This document shows, piece by piece, positions 52,434-61,143 of a stretch of DNA of 64,000 bases. The stretch comes from CAYREV01 sp964423345 (GTDB lineage Bacteria; Bacteroidota; Rhodothermia; Balneolales; Balneolaceae), in contig CAYREV010000009.1 in the NCBI GenBank assembly GCA_964423345.1, forward strand, positions 1-64,000, in the 5' to 3' direction. Position 1 is the stretch's first letter; each line of letters starts with the position of its first letter. The notes under the pieces were generated by a model that was given only the letters and a program-made list of their open reading frames with translations, was not told where the DNA came from and did not search any database. Both the position numbers and the translations under genes were made by a program.

Positions 52434-52838
52434 CTATGTACTATCCGACTCCCGGTGCAGTAGCCTCAGAAAACGCTTCACTCTTCTCCGGTTTACCCCA
52501 AGGTCACTGCGGCCAATCCTGCTGGCACTCCGGATGTGAAGATAGCAGGTGCCCGGGCCGGCAGGCCTCAGCTTGATGGTGACATCATCTTTGAAGAATA
52601 GGGCCGTGAATACGGAATGAAAGGTACAGTTTTCCCTGTCGACCTCGATGCTTTCGGCTTGCATCCGCTCAAGCACCTTCCGGACGCTGGGAAGGGCCTC
52701 ATCCACAGTGATTTCCAATTGACGGCTCAGTCGTATGCAGTTGGGCGAGCCGGGGCAGGGAGGCAGGGGATTATGTACCCCGCTCAATTCGTCTAACTGG
52801 GAAGACCGTGAACCGGAAAGGAAAAATGGCGTAGCCAT
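52434..52838 (-). CDS. DUF1499 family protein
   Basis: About 134 residues from the ATG at 52838 (MATPFFLSGSRSSQL). The longer reading overlaps the upstream LOG gene. The PPCPGSPNC motif at the start of the domain and the FHSVFTALFFKDDVTIKL / SASRIGRSDLGVNRRRVKRFL end are the DUF1499 hallmarks. The function of the family is unknown; members occur as lipoproteins or, as here, without an obvious signal. It is the last gene of a probable operon after the cysteine desulfurase and LOG genes (gaps of 4 and 16 bp). Confidence 0.85.
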   Translation of the reverse strand: MATPFFLSGSRSSQLDELSGVHNPLPPCPGSPNCIRLSRQLEITVDEALPSVRKVLERMQAESIEVDRENCTFHSVFTALFFKDDVTIKLRPAGPGTCYLHIRSASRIGRSDLGVNRRRVKRFLRLLHRESDST

Positions 52839-52854
52839 ACAGCTGTTTGTTTTA

Positions 52855-53397
52855 TTAAACCCCAAGGGCTTCCAGGCACCCTTCCGTATCCTTAACAACG
52901 GTGAGCAGGTCTCTATTCCCCTGATCGATAAAACCGGATTCGACCGCATGGTCAATAAAATCTATCAGTTTATCGTAATAACCGTCCACGTTAAAAAGAA
53001 TGACCGGCTTGCTGTGAATGTCTATCTGCAGCCAGGTAATGACCTCCATCAACTCCTCAAAGGTCCCGAAGCCGCCGGGAAGGGCGATAAAAGCATCGGA
53101 GAGTTCGGCCATCATCGCCTTGCGTTCATGCATACTGTCTGTGATGTGGAGGGCCGTGAGGTTCTGGTGGCCCACTTCCCATTTCATGAGGTGTTCGGGG
53201 ATCACCCCGTGCACTTTGCCTCCGTGGGACAGCACGCCGTTGGCAATGACATTCATGAGTCCTATAGCCCCTCCTCCGTAGACCAGCTCCAGGCCGTGAT
53301 CGGCCAGGGCCTTACCAAGGCGACGGGCTTCTTCGGTAAAGAGGGGATTGGTCCCTGTTCTGGAACCGCAGAAAACACAGGCACGATGGATATTCAT
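52855..53397 (-). CDS. LOG-family cytokinin-type nucleoside monophosphate phosphoribohydrolase
   Basis: 180 residues, TIGR00730 family (formerly annotated as lysine decarboxylase). PGGFGTFEE (107-115) and the preceding MHERKAMM (89-96) form the active site. Rossmann-like start CVFCGSRTG and VYGGGAIGLMN. Family members release the base from nucleoside 5'-monophosphates, such as N6-modified AMP from tRNA turnover or, in some, AMP or IMP. The physiological substrate here is unknown. It is 4 bp after the cysteine desulfurase gene. Confidence 0.9.
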   Translation of the reverse strand: MNIHRACVFCGSRTGTNPLFTEEARRLGKALADHGLELVYGGGAIGLMNVIANGVLSHGGKVHGVIPEHLMKWEVGHQNLTALHITDSMHERKAMMAELSDAFIALPGGFGTFEELMEVITWLQIDIHSKPVILFNVDGYYDKLIDFIDHAVESGFIDQGNRDLLTVVKDTEGCLEALGV

Positions 53398-53401
53398 AGG
53401 G

Positions 53402-54559
53402 TCAGGCGGTAGCCATCATTCGTTTAAGGACGATTTCAAGCTTCTCGAGGAAGTAGTCAATATCATCGGTATCGTTGTCCTTTCCGAGACTGATTCGAAT
53501 GCTCGAATTGGCTATATGATCCGGCAAACCGAGCCCGGTCAACACATGCGAGGGTTCAATGGCTCCGGAGGTGCAGGCCGAGCCGTTGGATACACAGATG
53601 CCCTCCATATCCAGGTTCAGCAGCAGCATCTCGCCGTCTATCCCTTGGTCGTTGGCATCTGTAAAGGCGAGGTTGATAATATGGGGGACGCCATCGTCGG
53701 GCGATCCGTTAATCCGGTACCTGCCGCTGTACTTTTCCTGCAGTCCGTCGAGCAACCGCTGCCTAAGCCTGCTGAAATGCGACAGGTGGTTGTCCATCCG
53801 ATCCGTACAGAGCTCAAGGGCCTTGGTCATACCGATAATACCGGCTACGTTGAGGGTGCCTCCACGCCGACGCCGCTCTTGGGAGCCGCCGTGCATCCAG
53901 GGCATCCAGGCCGACCCGTGGCGGACATACATGACTCCTGTACCCTTGGGGCCGTATATCTTGTGGCCGCTCATACTTAAAAAGTCCAGGCCCAGCTCAT
54001 CGATGTCAACAGGCAGCTTGCCTATGCTTTGAACGGTATCGGAATGAAAAAGGACACCATGATTACGGCAGACTTCCGAAATCTCTTTTAATGGGTTGAC
54101 CGTCCCGATTTCGTTGTTGACATGCATCAGGGAAACCAGGGCTGTCTGATCAGTGATGGCCTCTTCGACCTGCTCGGCCGTGATGGTGCCGTCGGGACCG
54201 GGCTCCAGGTAAACAGGTTTGCAGCCGTTGCGTTTCTGGGATTCGGCCGCATGAAGAACGGCATGATGCTCAAGGGGAGAGGTGATGATCTCCTTTTTAC
54301 CGGTAGCGGCAAGCGCACCCTTGATAACGGCGTTGTCGCTTTCGGTACCACCGCTTGTAAAAATGATTTCGGCCGGGGCGGCACCGATAACTTCCGCGAT
54401 GGTTTCGCGAGCATCCTCGACCGCAACCTTGGCGTTATTTCCCAGCTGGTGTGCGGAATTGGCATTACCGAAGTTCTCGGTGAACCAGGGCTTCATAGCT
54501 TCGAGTACCCGTTTGTCCACAGGCGTTGTAGCTGCATGATCAAAATAGACGGTACGCAT
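53402..54559 (-). CDS. Cysteine desulfurase (IscS/NifS type)
   Basis: PLP enzyme that takes sulfur from cysteine for Fe-S clusters and tRNA thiolation. 385 residues from the ATG at 54559 (MRTVYFDHAATTPV), the normal family start. PLP lysine K200 in SGHKIYGPKG; catalytic cysteine C329 in VSNGSACTSG, in the class I flexible loop. TSGGTESDN binds PLP phosphate. No iscU or other cluster assembly gene follows, so a dedicated partner cannot be named. Confidence 0.93.
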   Translation of the reverse strand: MRTVYFDHAATTPVDKRVLEAMKPWFTENFGNANSAHQLGNNAKVAVEDARETIAEVIGAAPAEIIFTSGGTESDNAVIKGALAATGKKEIITSPLEHHAVLHAAESQKRNGCKPVYLEPGPDGTITAEQVEEAITDQTALVSLMHVNNEIGTVNPLKEISEVCRNHGVLFHSDTVQSIGKLPVDIDELGLDFLSMSGHKIYGPKGTGVMYVRHGSAWMPWMHGGSQERRRRGGTLNVAGIIGMTKALELCTDRMDNHLSHFSRLRQRLLDGLQEKYSGRYRINGSPDDGVPHIINLAFTDANDQGIDGEMLLLNLDMEGICVSNGSACTSGAIEPSHVLTGLGLPDHIANSSIRISLGKDNDTDDIDYFLEKLEIVLKRMMATA

Positions 54560-54785
54560 GTCTCCTTGTTGGGTTGGTTTTTTCAGAGGCAAAATGATAG
54601 CAATATTTGGGGAGAAAATCAGCTCGTTCCTATAGAAGGCCGGAAGCCCGGGGAATCCCGATTTGGCCTGTTAGGGATATAGTTTGGAGGTGACGGACCG
54701 CTTTCGGCTCTGCCCGGCCTTTGGAAGAAAACTTTTTAAAAGTATATTCTTTTTTTACGGCATTCATCAATGGATATCGGTTTCA

Positions 54786-56276
54786 ATGAATAAATATTGT
54801 TTTTACCAGTTGGCTTTTTTGGGGATCTGCACGTTTCTGCTTGCGGCATCGGCCGGGATTGCCTGTGCCCAGGATACCACCGCATCTCATGCCACGCTGA
54901 TGGGGTGGGAACAGCGTACGCAGAACTTCATGCTCGACGAGTCTCACAACTACGGAGGGATGCACTACAACCGGGGACTTTTTCGCGATAACCTGCTTGA
55001 GATGAGTCCCGAGCACGAGATTGACCTGATGACCTACCGGTATACGCTGCTTGACGACTATCGATGGAGCAGGGCCGATGAGGGCTACCGAATGATATTG
55101 GGGAGCCTGAACGCAACGAAGTTCGCCGCCGAAAACTCTATCAAGACCACCTACCGCTTTGACGGCCGCAATGCGCTGCTGGTCGACGGCACCCATGAGG
55201 AAAATTACCGGGCCGAAAGGTTTCTCTTTCGGCTGGGGTATGAACACCGGTTCAAGGGGGGGCATCACCTGGGGGTTGAGCATACTATCTCGGACGATAA
55301 AAGCGATCTCGATGCCACGGTCTATTATCGCCTGGGAACGTTTGAAGAAGGCATGGTGCATGCGGGGATCACCTTTATGAACTGGGCAGGCAATGTTACA
55401 CAGGGGCTGGCGGTTGACAGCGACAACCGATATAATTTCCATTACGATGTGACCCATGAAAGCCGGAAAGCTCCCTATCTGCTGAACGTAAAGCTGGTTT
55501 CCCCGTTCTTAGGCCATTTCAGAGCTGAACTGCTGGCGGGGCTGCAAACCTATTCGAAAAATATAGTCAGTCCCTCGGTTGATACCCTCGATTTTGTCGA
55601 CGAAAAGTGGGCGCATTACCTCGGCGGACTTATAGAATATTACAACAAACACTTTACGGCGGGATTGATATACCAGCGCCGGTTCTCGAAATTGACAAGA
55701 CAGCCTGCGGTCGACTCCTCCTTCGACCTTGATTTTAACAACTACCAGTACTCCGACCGCGGCGGCATTTTTGCCACCGGTAAGATAAAACCGGTATTGA
55801 GGCTGGAACAGTGGTTTTGGCTGGAACGTAACCGGGACCGCCTCACCGGACAGAAAGTTCCCGATGACCTTAGCCCGCTGGAGTTGGGTGATATAGTCTT
55901 TCCCAGCAAGCGTATCCCTTTCAACTTCCTGGAGTGGAGGATAAAAGTTAAGTCGAGAATATTATACGATCCGGGGGACAAGGGACTGCTTTCGGGATTG
56001 GAATTTCATGCAGACTACCGCTATCCCCAGGGCGAGAGAAACCCGGTGACGAACGTACGAAATTTTGCATTTCGAACGGTGTATCCCATTGTCCGCAACA
56101 GGAATGAACGGATGACCCTGACCATAGGTTACCGGGTTAACAGGAATTTTCATTTTGTAGGAGGGATATCATACGACCTGGACAAGGATCGCCAGTCGGG
56201 TATCGGCCTGCCTCGTATCACGGGAACCCCAACCTGGTTCGACGGAGGCTTCGGAAGGCTTTCTTTACGATGGTGA
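54786..56276 (+). CDS. Secreted beta-barrel-type outer-membrane protein, unknown
   Basis: About 496 residues from the ATG at 54786, which gives a proper signal peptide (NKYCFYQLAFLGICTFLLAAS, cleavage near CAQ). The rest is rich in alternating hydrophobic/polar strands with many Tyr, Phe and Arg. These include LFRLGYEHRFKGGHHLGVEHTI, RYNFHYDV and RMTLTIGYRVNRNFHFVGGI, ending in a terminal strand FGRLSLRW. Looks like a 16- to 20-strand barrel. I recognise no named family. It is divergent from the cysteine desulfurase and upstream of pgk. Confidence 0.65.
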   Translation: MNKYCFYQLAFLGICTFLLAASAGIACAQDTTASHATLMGWEQRTQNFMLDESHNYGGMHYNRGLFRDNLLEMSPEHEIDLMTYRYTLLDDYRWSRADEGYRMILGSLNATKFAAENSIKTTYRFDGRNALLVDGTHEENYRAERFLFRLGYEHRFKGGHHLGVEHTISDDKSDLDATVYYRLGTFEEGMVHAGITFMNWAGNVTQGLAVDSDNRYNFHYDVTHESRKAPYLLNVKLVSPFLGHFRAELLAGLQTYSKNIVSPSVDTLDFVDEKWAHYLGGLIEYYNKHFTAGLIYQRRFSKLTRQPAVDSSFDLDFNNYQYSDRGGIFATGKIKPVLRLEQWFWLERNRDRLTGQKVPDDLSPLELGDIVFPSKRIPFNFLEWRIKVKSRILYDPGDKGLLSGLEFHADYRYPQGERNPVTNVRNFAFRTVYPIVRNRNERMTLTIGYRVNRNFHFVGGISYDLDKDRQSGIGLPRITGTPTWFDGGFGRLSLRW

Positions 56277-56359
56277 TAAGTCCTTATATTTTATTTTAAC
56301 CAACATACATACAAACCGACCCGCTACCACCGGCGGCGGCTTAATATTGAGCAACTATC

Positions 56360-57553
56360 ATGGATAAGATGACACTGCAGGACGTTGAACTGAAAGGCAA
56401 AAAAGTATTGATGCGTGTTGATTTCAACGTGCCGATTGAAGACGGGAGGATAGGGGACGACAACCGTATCGTGCAGGCGCTGCCCTCCATCCGTTACGTG
56501 GTGGAACAGGGAGGGCTTCTGATACTGACCAGTCACCTGGGACGGCCGGGAGGAGCTCCCGACGAGAGCCTGAGCCTCAGGCCGGTCTCGCGCCACTTGC
56601 GTTCCCTGATTGATGCGCCGGTCTATTTTGCGGAAGACTGTATAGGCAGCGAGGCGGAGAAAGTGATTCGCCAGGCTAAACCCGGTGAGATAGTCCTCCT
56701 TGAAAATGTTCGCTTCCACGAGGGAGAGAAGGCCAACGACGAGAGTTTTTGCAAGGAACTGGCAGCCCACGGTGATCTATTTGTCAACGATGCCTTCGGC
56801 AGCAGCCACCGGGCACATTCATCCGTTTCGGGCGTGGCTCGCTACCTGCAGCCGGCCGTTTCCGGATTCCTGCTGGAAAAGGAGATAAAATACCTTGATG
56901 AATCGGTCAATAACCCCGGCCGCCCCTTCGTAGCGATACTGGGCGGTGCAAAAGTGTCCGATAAGATAGGAGTTATTGAAAACCTGCTCGGCAAGGTTGA
57001 TACCATCATCATCGGAGGAGGCATGACCTACACTTTTTATAAAGCCAAGGGGTTTCCCATCGGCGATTCTCTTGTTGAAGAGGAGAAGGTGGGACTGGCC
57101 GGAGAGCTGATGCAAAAAGCCGAAGAGCGGGGAATAAAATTCATGCTTCCGCTGGATTCGGTGATTGCAAAGGAATTTAAGAATGATGCCGAGCACAAGG
57201 TAGTGGACGAAGAGGGAATCGAAGAGGGCTGGATGGCACTGGATATCGGTCCCCAGTCGTCTATAGCATTCGGAAATGTAATCAAAAATGCCAGTACCAT
57301 TGTATGGAACGGCCCCATGGGGGTCTTTGAAATGGAAAATTTCGCCGACGGGACCTTTGCCGTGGCTGAGGCCCTGGCCGAAGCTACCGAACGGGGAGGC
57401 ACCACTATTATCGGGGGCGGCGATTCGGCCTCGGCCATCAAGAAGGCCGGGCTGGAGGACAAGGTTTCCCATGTCTCCACGGGGGGAGGGGCCAGCCTGG
57501 AGTTTCTGGAAGGGAAGGAGCTTCCCGGCGTAGCCGCTCTGACCGACAGGTAG
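56360..57553 (+). CDS. pgk: Phosphoglycerate kinase
   Basis: Glycolytic enzyme transferring phosphate from 1,3-bisphosphoglycerate to ADP. 397 residues. N-terminal substrate loop VLMRVDFNVP (about 16-25), TSHLGRPGG, the Arg-containing LENVRFHEGE, SSHRAHSSVSG, and the C-terminal nucleotide site VWNGPMGVFE and GGGDSASAIKK, closing with STGGGASLEFLEGK. Complete and unremarkable. The short upstream gap is AT-rich and should hold the promoter. Confidence 0.97.
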   Translation: MDKMTLQDVELKGKKVLMRVDFNVPIEDGRIGDDNRIVQALPSIRYVVEQGGLLILTSHLGRPGGAPDESLSLRPVSRHLRSLIDAPVYFAEDCIGSEAEKVIRQAKPGEIVLLENVRFHEGEKANDESFCKELAAHGDLFVNDAFGSSHRAHSSVSGVARYLQPAVSGFLLEKEIKYLDESVNNPGRPFVAILGGAKVSDKIGVIENLLGKVDTIIIGGGMTYTFYKAKGFPIGDSLVEEEKVGLAGELMQKAEERGIKFMLPLDSVIAKEFKNDAEHKVVDEEGIEEGWMALDIGPQSSIAFGNVIKNASTIVWNGPMGVFEMENFADGTFAVAEALAEATERGGTTIIGGGDSASAIKKAGLEDKVSHVSTGGGASLEFLEGKELPGVAALTDR

Positions 57554-57596
57554 GTTAAATGCCGGCGGCACCGCTGTTAAGTACTATTCTAAGCCG

Positions 57597-60314
57597 TTAT
57601 TCTTTGACAATTCGGAAGCCGGTATATTCAGCCGGTGGTTTTTGGGCTTCTCCCCGATCGTCGACATAACTGACGGCCGAATAGCCGTAGGTGCCGCCTT
57701 CAGCGTTATACTCAGCTACGTTACCGCCAAGGTCGAATAGCAGGGCCTCGCCAACCTCTATACCCTTGTAGGAGCCTGCCTCCCGGATCAGCGAACGGTC
57801 CAGCTCACTCACTTTCTTCCTGAATTCGGGAATCTCATCAAGTGTAATATCGTAGCCGGCCCAGTAATTGAGGGTGTTTTCAGAGGCCGCCGATTTTTCG
57901 GCCTTTGCGTGCAGCCTCTTCGCTTCTTTGTCCGTGGGCAGGCGGTAGGTCCCGCCGGTGGTCTCACTGAGCCATTCGGCATACTCCCTGGCTTCCCGGA
58001 CGGAAAGGCCGCTGATGGGATAGTTGGCCCGAACAGCCGGGAATGAGTGGGTCTCGTCAAAAGCGGCATACTGGGCGTTGGTAACTTCAAATCGCCCGAT
58101 AGCAATTGAATCTTTTTTGACCGGAACCGTTTCCGGCAACAGGACCGTGCCCGACATCTTTCCGTAAAGCCCACCGGTAACGGCAATTCGGTCTTTCTTC
58201 AGCACTTCGGCCAGGGGACTGTCCTTCTTGAAGGCCTCATTTTCAGCCTTGTGGGTACCGAAGAGGTAGGTGTCGAACCAGCGAATCTCCTCTTCCATCT
58301 TACGGCTTCGGTGGGTGATCTTACGCAGCCCGTGCGGCTGGCCGGGGTACCAGAGGAACCGTACGGGAGCGTTGCCTATCTGCTGAAGGGCGCGGTAGTA
58401 TTCCCAACCCTGGTCCCGGGGTACCGCACGGTCTTCGCTGCCGTGATGGATAAGGGTAGGTGTTTTCACTTTCTCCATCTCGAAGAGGGGCGATTTCTGG
58501 ATATAGGTGCTGTTATATATTTTTCCGTCGGTGTTATCCCAGGGCGCGCCGCCGAAATAGCTTTGGTCAAACGATACCCCGAATCTGCAGGTACCGTAGT
58601 CCGATGTCCAGTTGACATCGCCCGCCCCCGGGGCAGCGACTTTAAACATGTCGGGATGCTGTATGGTAAGCATGGTAGTCAGTATCGCCCCGTTCGACCA
58701 TCCCTTGACACCCAGCGAGTCGGGATCGACCTTTCCCTCTTCAACAAGCATGTTGACACCCGACACGATATCCGGCACTTCATATTCGTAATAGTGGCCC
58801 TTGATGGACTCGACGAATTCCAGCCCGTGGTTGGAAGAGCCGTGATAGTTGGGCTGGAGTACAAAAGCGCCTTTCTGGGCCATGATATTGTTGAAATCGG
58901 TCCACGACTCGTTCCACCTGTCCAGGTCGACCCCCGAGGGCCCCCCGTGGATGGTGACGACGAGGGGGTAGGAGTTGCCCTCCTTGTAGTTGTGCGGATA
59001 ATATAGAATGCCCGTTATCTCATCTCCCAGGGCGCCTTCCCAGGTCACCACTTCGGTTCTGGCCTTGGTTTTATGGTCGAGGTGGTTGTTGATTTTTATC
59101 AGCTGCTCCCCCTCGGGCAAGCGGACTTTTTTCCCTGAATGCTTAAGCCCGCCAATACGGTATTGGGGTGGTGTGGAGGAGGTGGAATATACATAGGCGA
59201 CCTTCTTATGGTCTTTACCTACAGCAGTTACCGTTACATGCTCTCCCATGGAGCCGGTGTCAATCTCTTTTCTGTTCCATCCGGTTTCCGTCTTCTCCAT
59301 GTAGGCCGGTTTGACGGTCGTACCATTGGCCAGGCCGACAATAAGGTCGCTGCCTACAAGGTCGAATCCGGAACCCAGTCCCCATTCCCAATCCAGGGGG
59401 ACCTCTACGGCACGGTTTTTATCCAGGTCGTAGTAGTGCAGCAGGGTGATTCCCGCCCCGTTCCATTCGGGATCGGAAGAACGGACGGAAACGAAATAAA
59501 ATCCCCGGCCGTCGTCGGTAAAGGTGAAATTGCCGGGCGTCTGGTAACCGTCCTTGAGTATCTGCATCCGGCTGCCGTTTTGCAGGTCCCAGAGGTAGTA
59601 GGTGGGTTTGGGGTTGGCGTCGGCCCCGTAGTCGGGCGACAGGATGTGCGAAGTTACCAGGTATCGTCCGTCATGGGAGGCCTCATACTCCCCAACCGGA
59701 TAGCTGTTGTCTGTCAGCCTGTTGATCTCTTTGGTTTTTAAGTCATAAGAGTACACGCGACGGGCTTTGAAATGGGCTGTATCTTCCACTACCACGGTAT
59801 TGTCCTCCTCTTCTTCAAGCTGCTTTTCGTAAAGCGTCTTGCCTTCCGTAGAGGTAAAGGACAGCTTATCTTCGTCCAGCCACTGTATGTTGGATATGCC
59901 GGTCTCAAAAGTGTGGACCTCGTAGGCTTCCCCGCCATAGATGCTCAGTGCCCAAAGAGTTTTGCCTTTCTTCCGGGAGGAAAGGAAATAGAGCGTTTCC
60001 CCGTCGCGGGAGAAGAGAGGGCTGTAGTCCGATTCATCTCCCCGCGTAAGCTGAACGGTTTTAAAGGAGCCGTTTTTATCTTTAACATCCAGACGTGTCA
60101 GATAAAGGTCACTGACATATCGGTCTTTTTCCCGGTCGGGACGTCGTTTGACCCAGGCCATGCTCTCGCCGTTGGGCGAAAACTCCAGGCTATAGGCACT
60201 TTCCTGGTTGATGACGTCTTCGATGGTCCATTTTGACGGTTTGTCCTGCGCAATTGCACCGGTGCAGAACAACAGGCTTAAAAGAATGATAGTCAGCTGT
60301 GGAAAATCCCTCAT
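57597..60314 (-). CDS. S9 family peptidase fused to a formylglycine-enzyme-like domain
   Basis: 905 residues from the ATG at 60314 (a TTG lies 4 codons upstream), with signal peptide (CTGAIAQ). An N-terminal seven-bladed WD40-like propeller (about 30-415) precedes the alpha/beta-hydrolase peptidase domain. Its catalytic triad is S540 (GWSNG), D628 (SEDR) and H661 (QPHG), as in dipeptidyl/prolyl oligopeptidases. From about 715 to the end lies a second fold of the SUMF1/FGE-sulfatase type: IGRFEVTNAQYAAF, YPISGLSVREAREYAEWLSE, GTYRLPTDKEAKRL, FDLGGNVAEYNAEGGTYG, TGFRIVKE. It probably acts in the periplasm on peptides; the extra domain may bind substrate. Confidence 0.9.
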   Translation of the reverse strand: MRDFPQLTIILLSLLFCTGAIAQDKPSKWTIEDVINQESAYSLEFSPNGESMAWVKRRPDREKDRYVSDLYLTRLDVKDKNGSFKTVQLTRGDESDYSPLFSRDGETLYFLSSRKKGKTLWALSIYGGEAYEVHTFETGISNIQWLDEDKLSFTSTEGKTLYEKQLEEEEDNTVVVEDTAHFKARRVYSYDLKTKEINRLTDNSYPVGEYEASHDGRYLVTSHILSPDYGADANPKPTYYLWDLQNGSRMQILKDGYQTPGNFTFTDDGRGFYFVSVRSSDPEWNGAGITLLHYYDLDKNRAVEVPLDWEWGLGSGFDLVGSDLIVGLANGTTVKPAYMEKTETGWNRKEIDTGSMGEHVTVTAVGKDHKKVAYVYSTSSTPPQYRIGGLKHSGKKVRLPEGEQLIKINNHLDHKTKARTEVVTWEGALGDEITGILYYPHNYKEGNSYPLVVTIHGGPSGVDLDRWNESWTDFNNIMAQKGAFVLQPNYHGSSNHGLEFVESIKGHYYEYEVPDIVSGVNMLVEEGKVDPDSLGVKGWSNGAILTTMLTIQHPDMFKVAAPGAGDVNWTSDYGTCRFGVSFDQSYFGGAPWDNTDGKIYNSTYIQKSPLFEMEKVKTPTLIHHGSEDRAVPRDQGWEYYRALQQIGNAPVRFLWYPGQPHGLRKITHRSRKMEEEIRWFDTYLFGTHKAENEAFKKDSPLAEVLKKDRIAVTGGLYGKMSGTVLLPETVPVKKDSIAIGRFEVTNAQYAAFDETHSFPAVRANYPISGLSVREAREYAEWLSETTGGTYRLPTDKEAKRLHAKAEKSAASENTLNYWAGYDITLDEIPEFRKKVSELDRSLIREAGSYKGIEVGEALLFDLGGNVAEYNAEGGTYGYSAVSYVDDRGEAQKPPAEYTGFRIVKE

Positions 60315-60436
60315 GGCATAAAACAATTTTTAATTGATGGTTACGGAAAAAACAAAAATATTTAAAGTAGAATAATTCCAAAGAACAACAGTAAAGGACT
60401 GATGGATGACCTGGGTGCTTATTCGGAAGAATCGGG

Positions 60437-60478
60437 GAGTGTTAATCTCAATGTTTAGAGTGTTAACCTCAATGTTTA
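60437..60478. repeat. Tandem 21-bp direct repeat upstream of ssb
   Basis: GAGTGTTAATCTCAATGTTTA (60437-60457; one base per unit differs) is followed at once by a second copy at 60458-60478 with C for T at one position. It lies about 90-130 bp before the ssb ATG, in the 256-bp gap upstream. Two full helical turns apart, so two protein-binding sites on one face are possible. Confidence 0.7.
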
Positions 60479-60569
60479 TAACAGGCTGCAGGAAAAAAAT
60501 CTGTAAGGATTTCCTCCCGAATAAGTCTTACCTTTACTACAAATAATAAAATATGAAGAGGTAAGTATT

Positions 60570-61013
60570 ATGGGTTCACTTAACAAAGCAATGATTATCG
60601 GCCGTTTGGGGCAAGACCCGGACGTTCGCTATACACAATCAAACACTGCGGTTGCCAACTTGTCCGTGGCTACATCCGAACGTTTCAAAGACAGCTCCGG
60701 CGAATGGCAGGAGCGCACCGAGTGGCACCGCGTAGTGGCATGGGGCCGGCTGGCCGAGATATGCCAGGAGTACCTCAAGAAAGGTTCCCAGGTGTATATT
60801 GAAGGGCCGATACAGACCCGCCAGTGGGAAGACAAGGAGGGGCAGACTCGCTATACTACCGAGATCAAGGCACTGACTATGACCATGCTCGACAGCAAGG
60901 GCAGCAGCGACAGTTCCAAGGCACCCGAAAAACCTCAAAGTTCTCAGCCGGTCTCCAGCAATGTAGACCTGAATGAAAATTTTGACGATATAGATGATGA
61001 CCTCCCGTTTTAG
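60570..61013 (+). CDS. ssb: Single-stranded DNA-binding protein
   Basis: 147 residues. OB fold (1-106): NKAMIIGRLGQDPDVRYTQSN, VANLSVATSER, EWHRVVAWGRLAEICQEYLKKGSQVYIEGPIQTRQW. A flexible Ser/Pro linker follows, and the acidic tail ends DDDLPF, which recruits replication and repair proteins. Standard length. It is followed by its own terminator and then gldE, an order seen in Bacteroidota. Confidence 0.96.
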   Translation: MGSLNKAMIIGRLGQDPDVRYTQSNTAVANLSVATSERFKDSSGEWQERTEWHRVVAWGRLAEICQEYLKKGSQVYIEGPIQTRQWEDKEGQTRYTTEIKALTMTMLDSKGSSDSSKAPEKPQSSQPVSSNVDLNENFDDIDDDLPF

Positions 61014-61042
61014 GTGGGGCAGGTGAAAGACGTTATATAACA

Positions 61043-61085
61043 GGAAAGCGATGGGGTATGATTATTCCGTCGCTTTTCTTTTTTT
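61043..61085 (+). terminator. Rho-independent terminator after ssb
   Basis: GGAAAGCGA (61043-61051) pairs with TCGCTTTTC (61070-61078) and is followed by T7. Confidence 0.8.
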
Positions 61086-61143
61086 GCACCATATGCTTGC
61101 AATACATAGCTTTAATCAAATTTCAGTTTCAAACAACAAGTAA

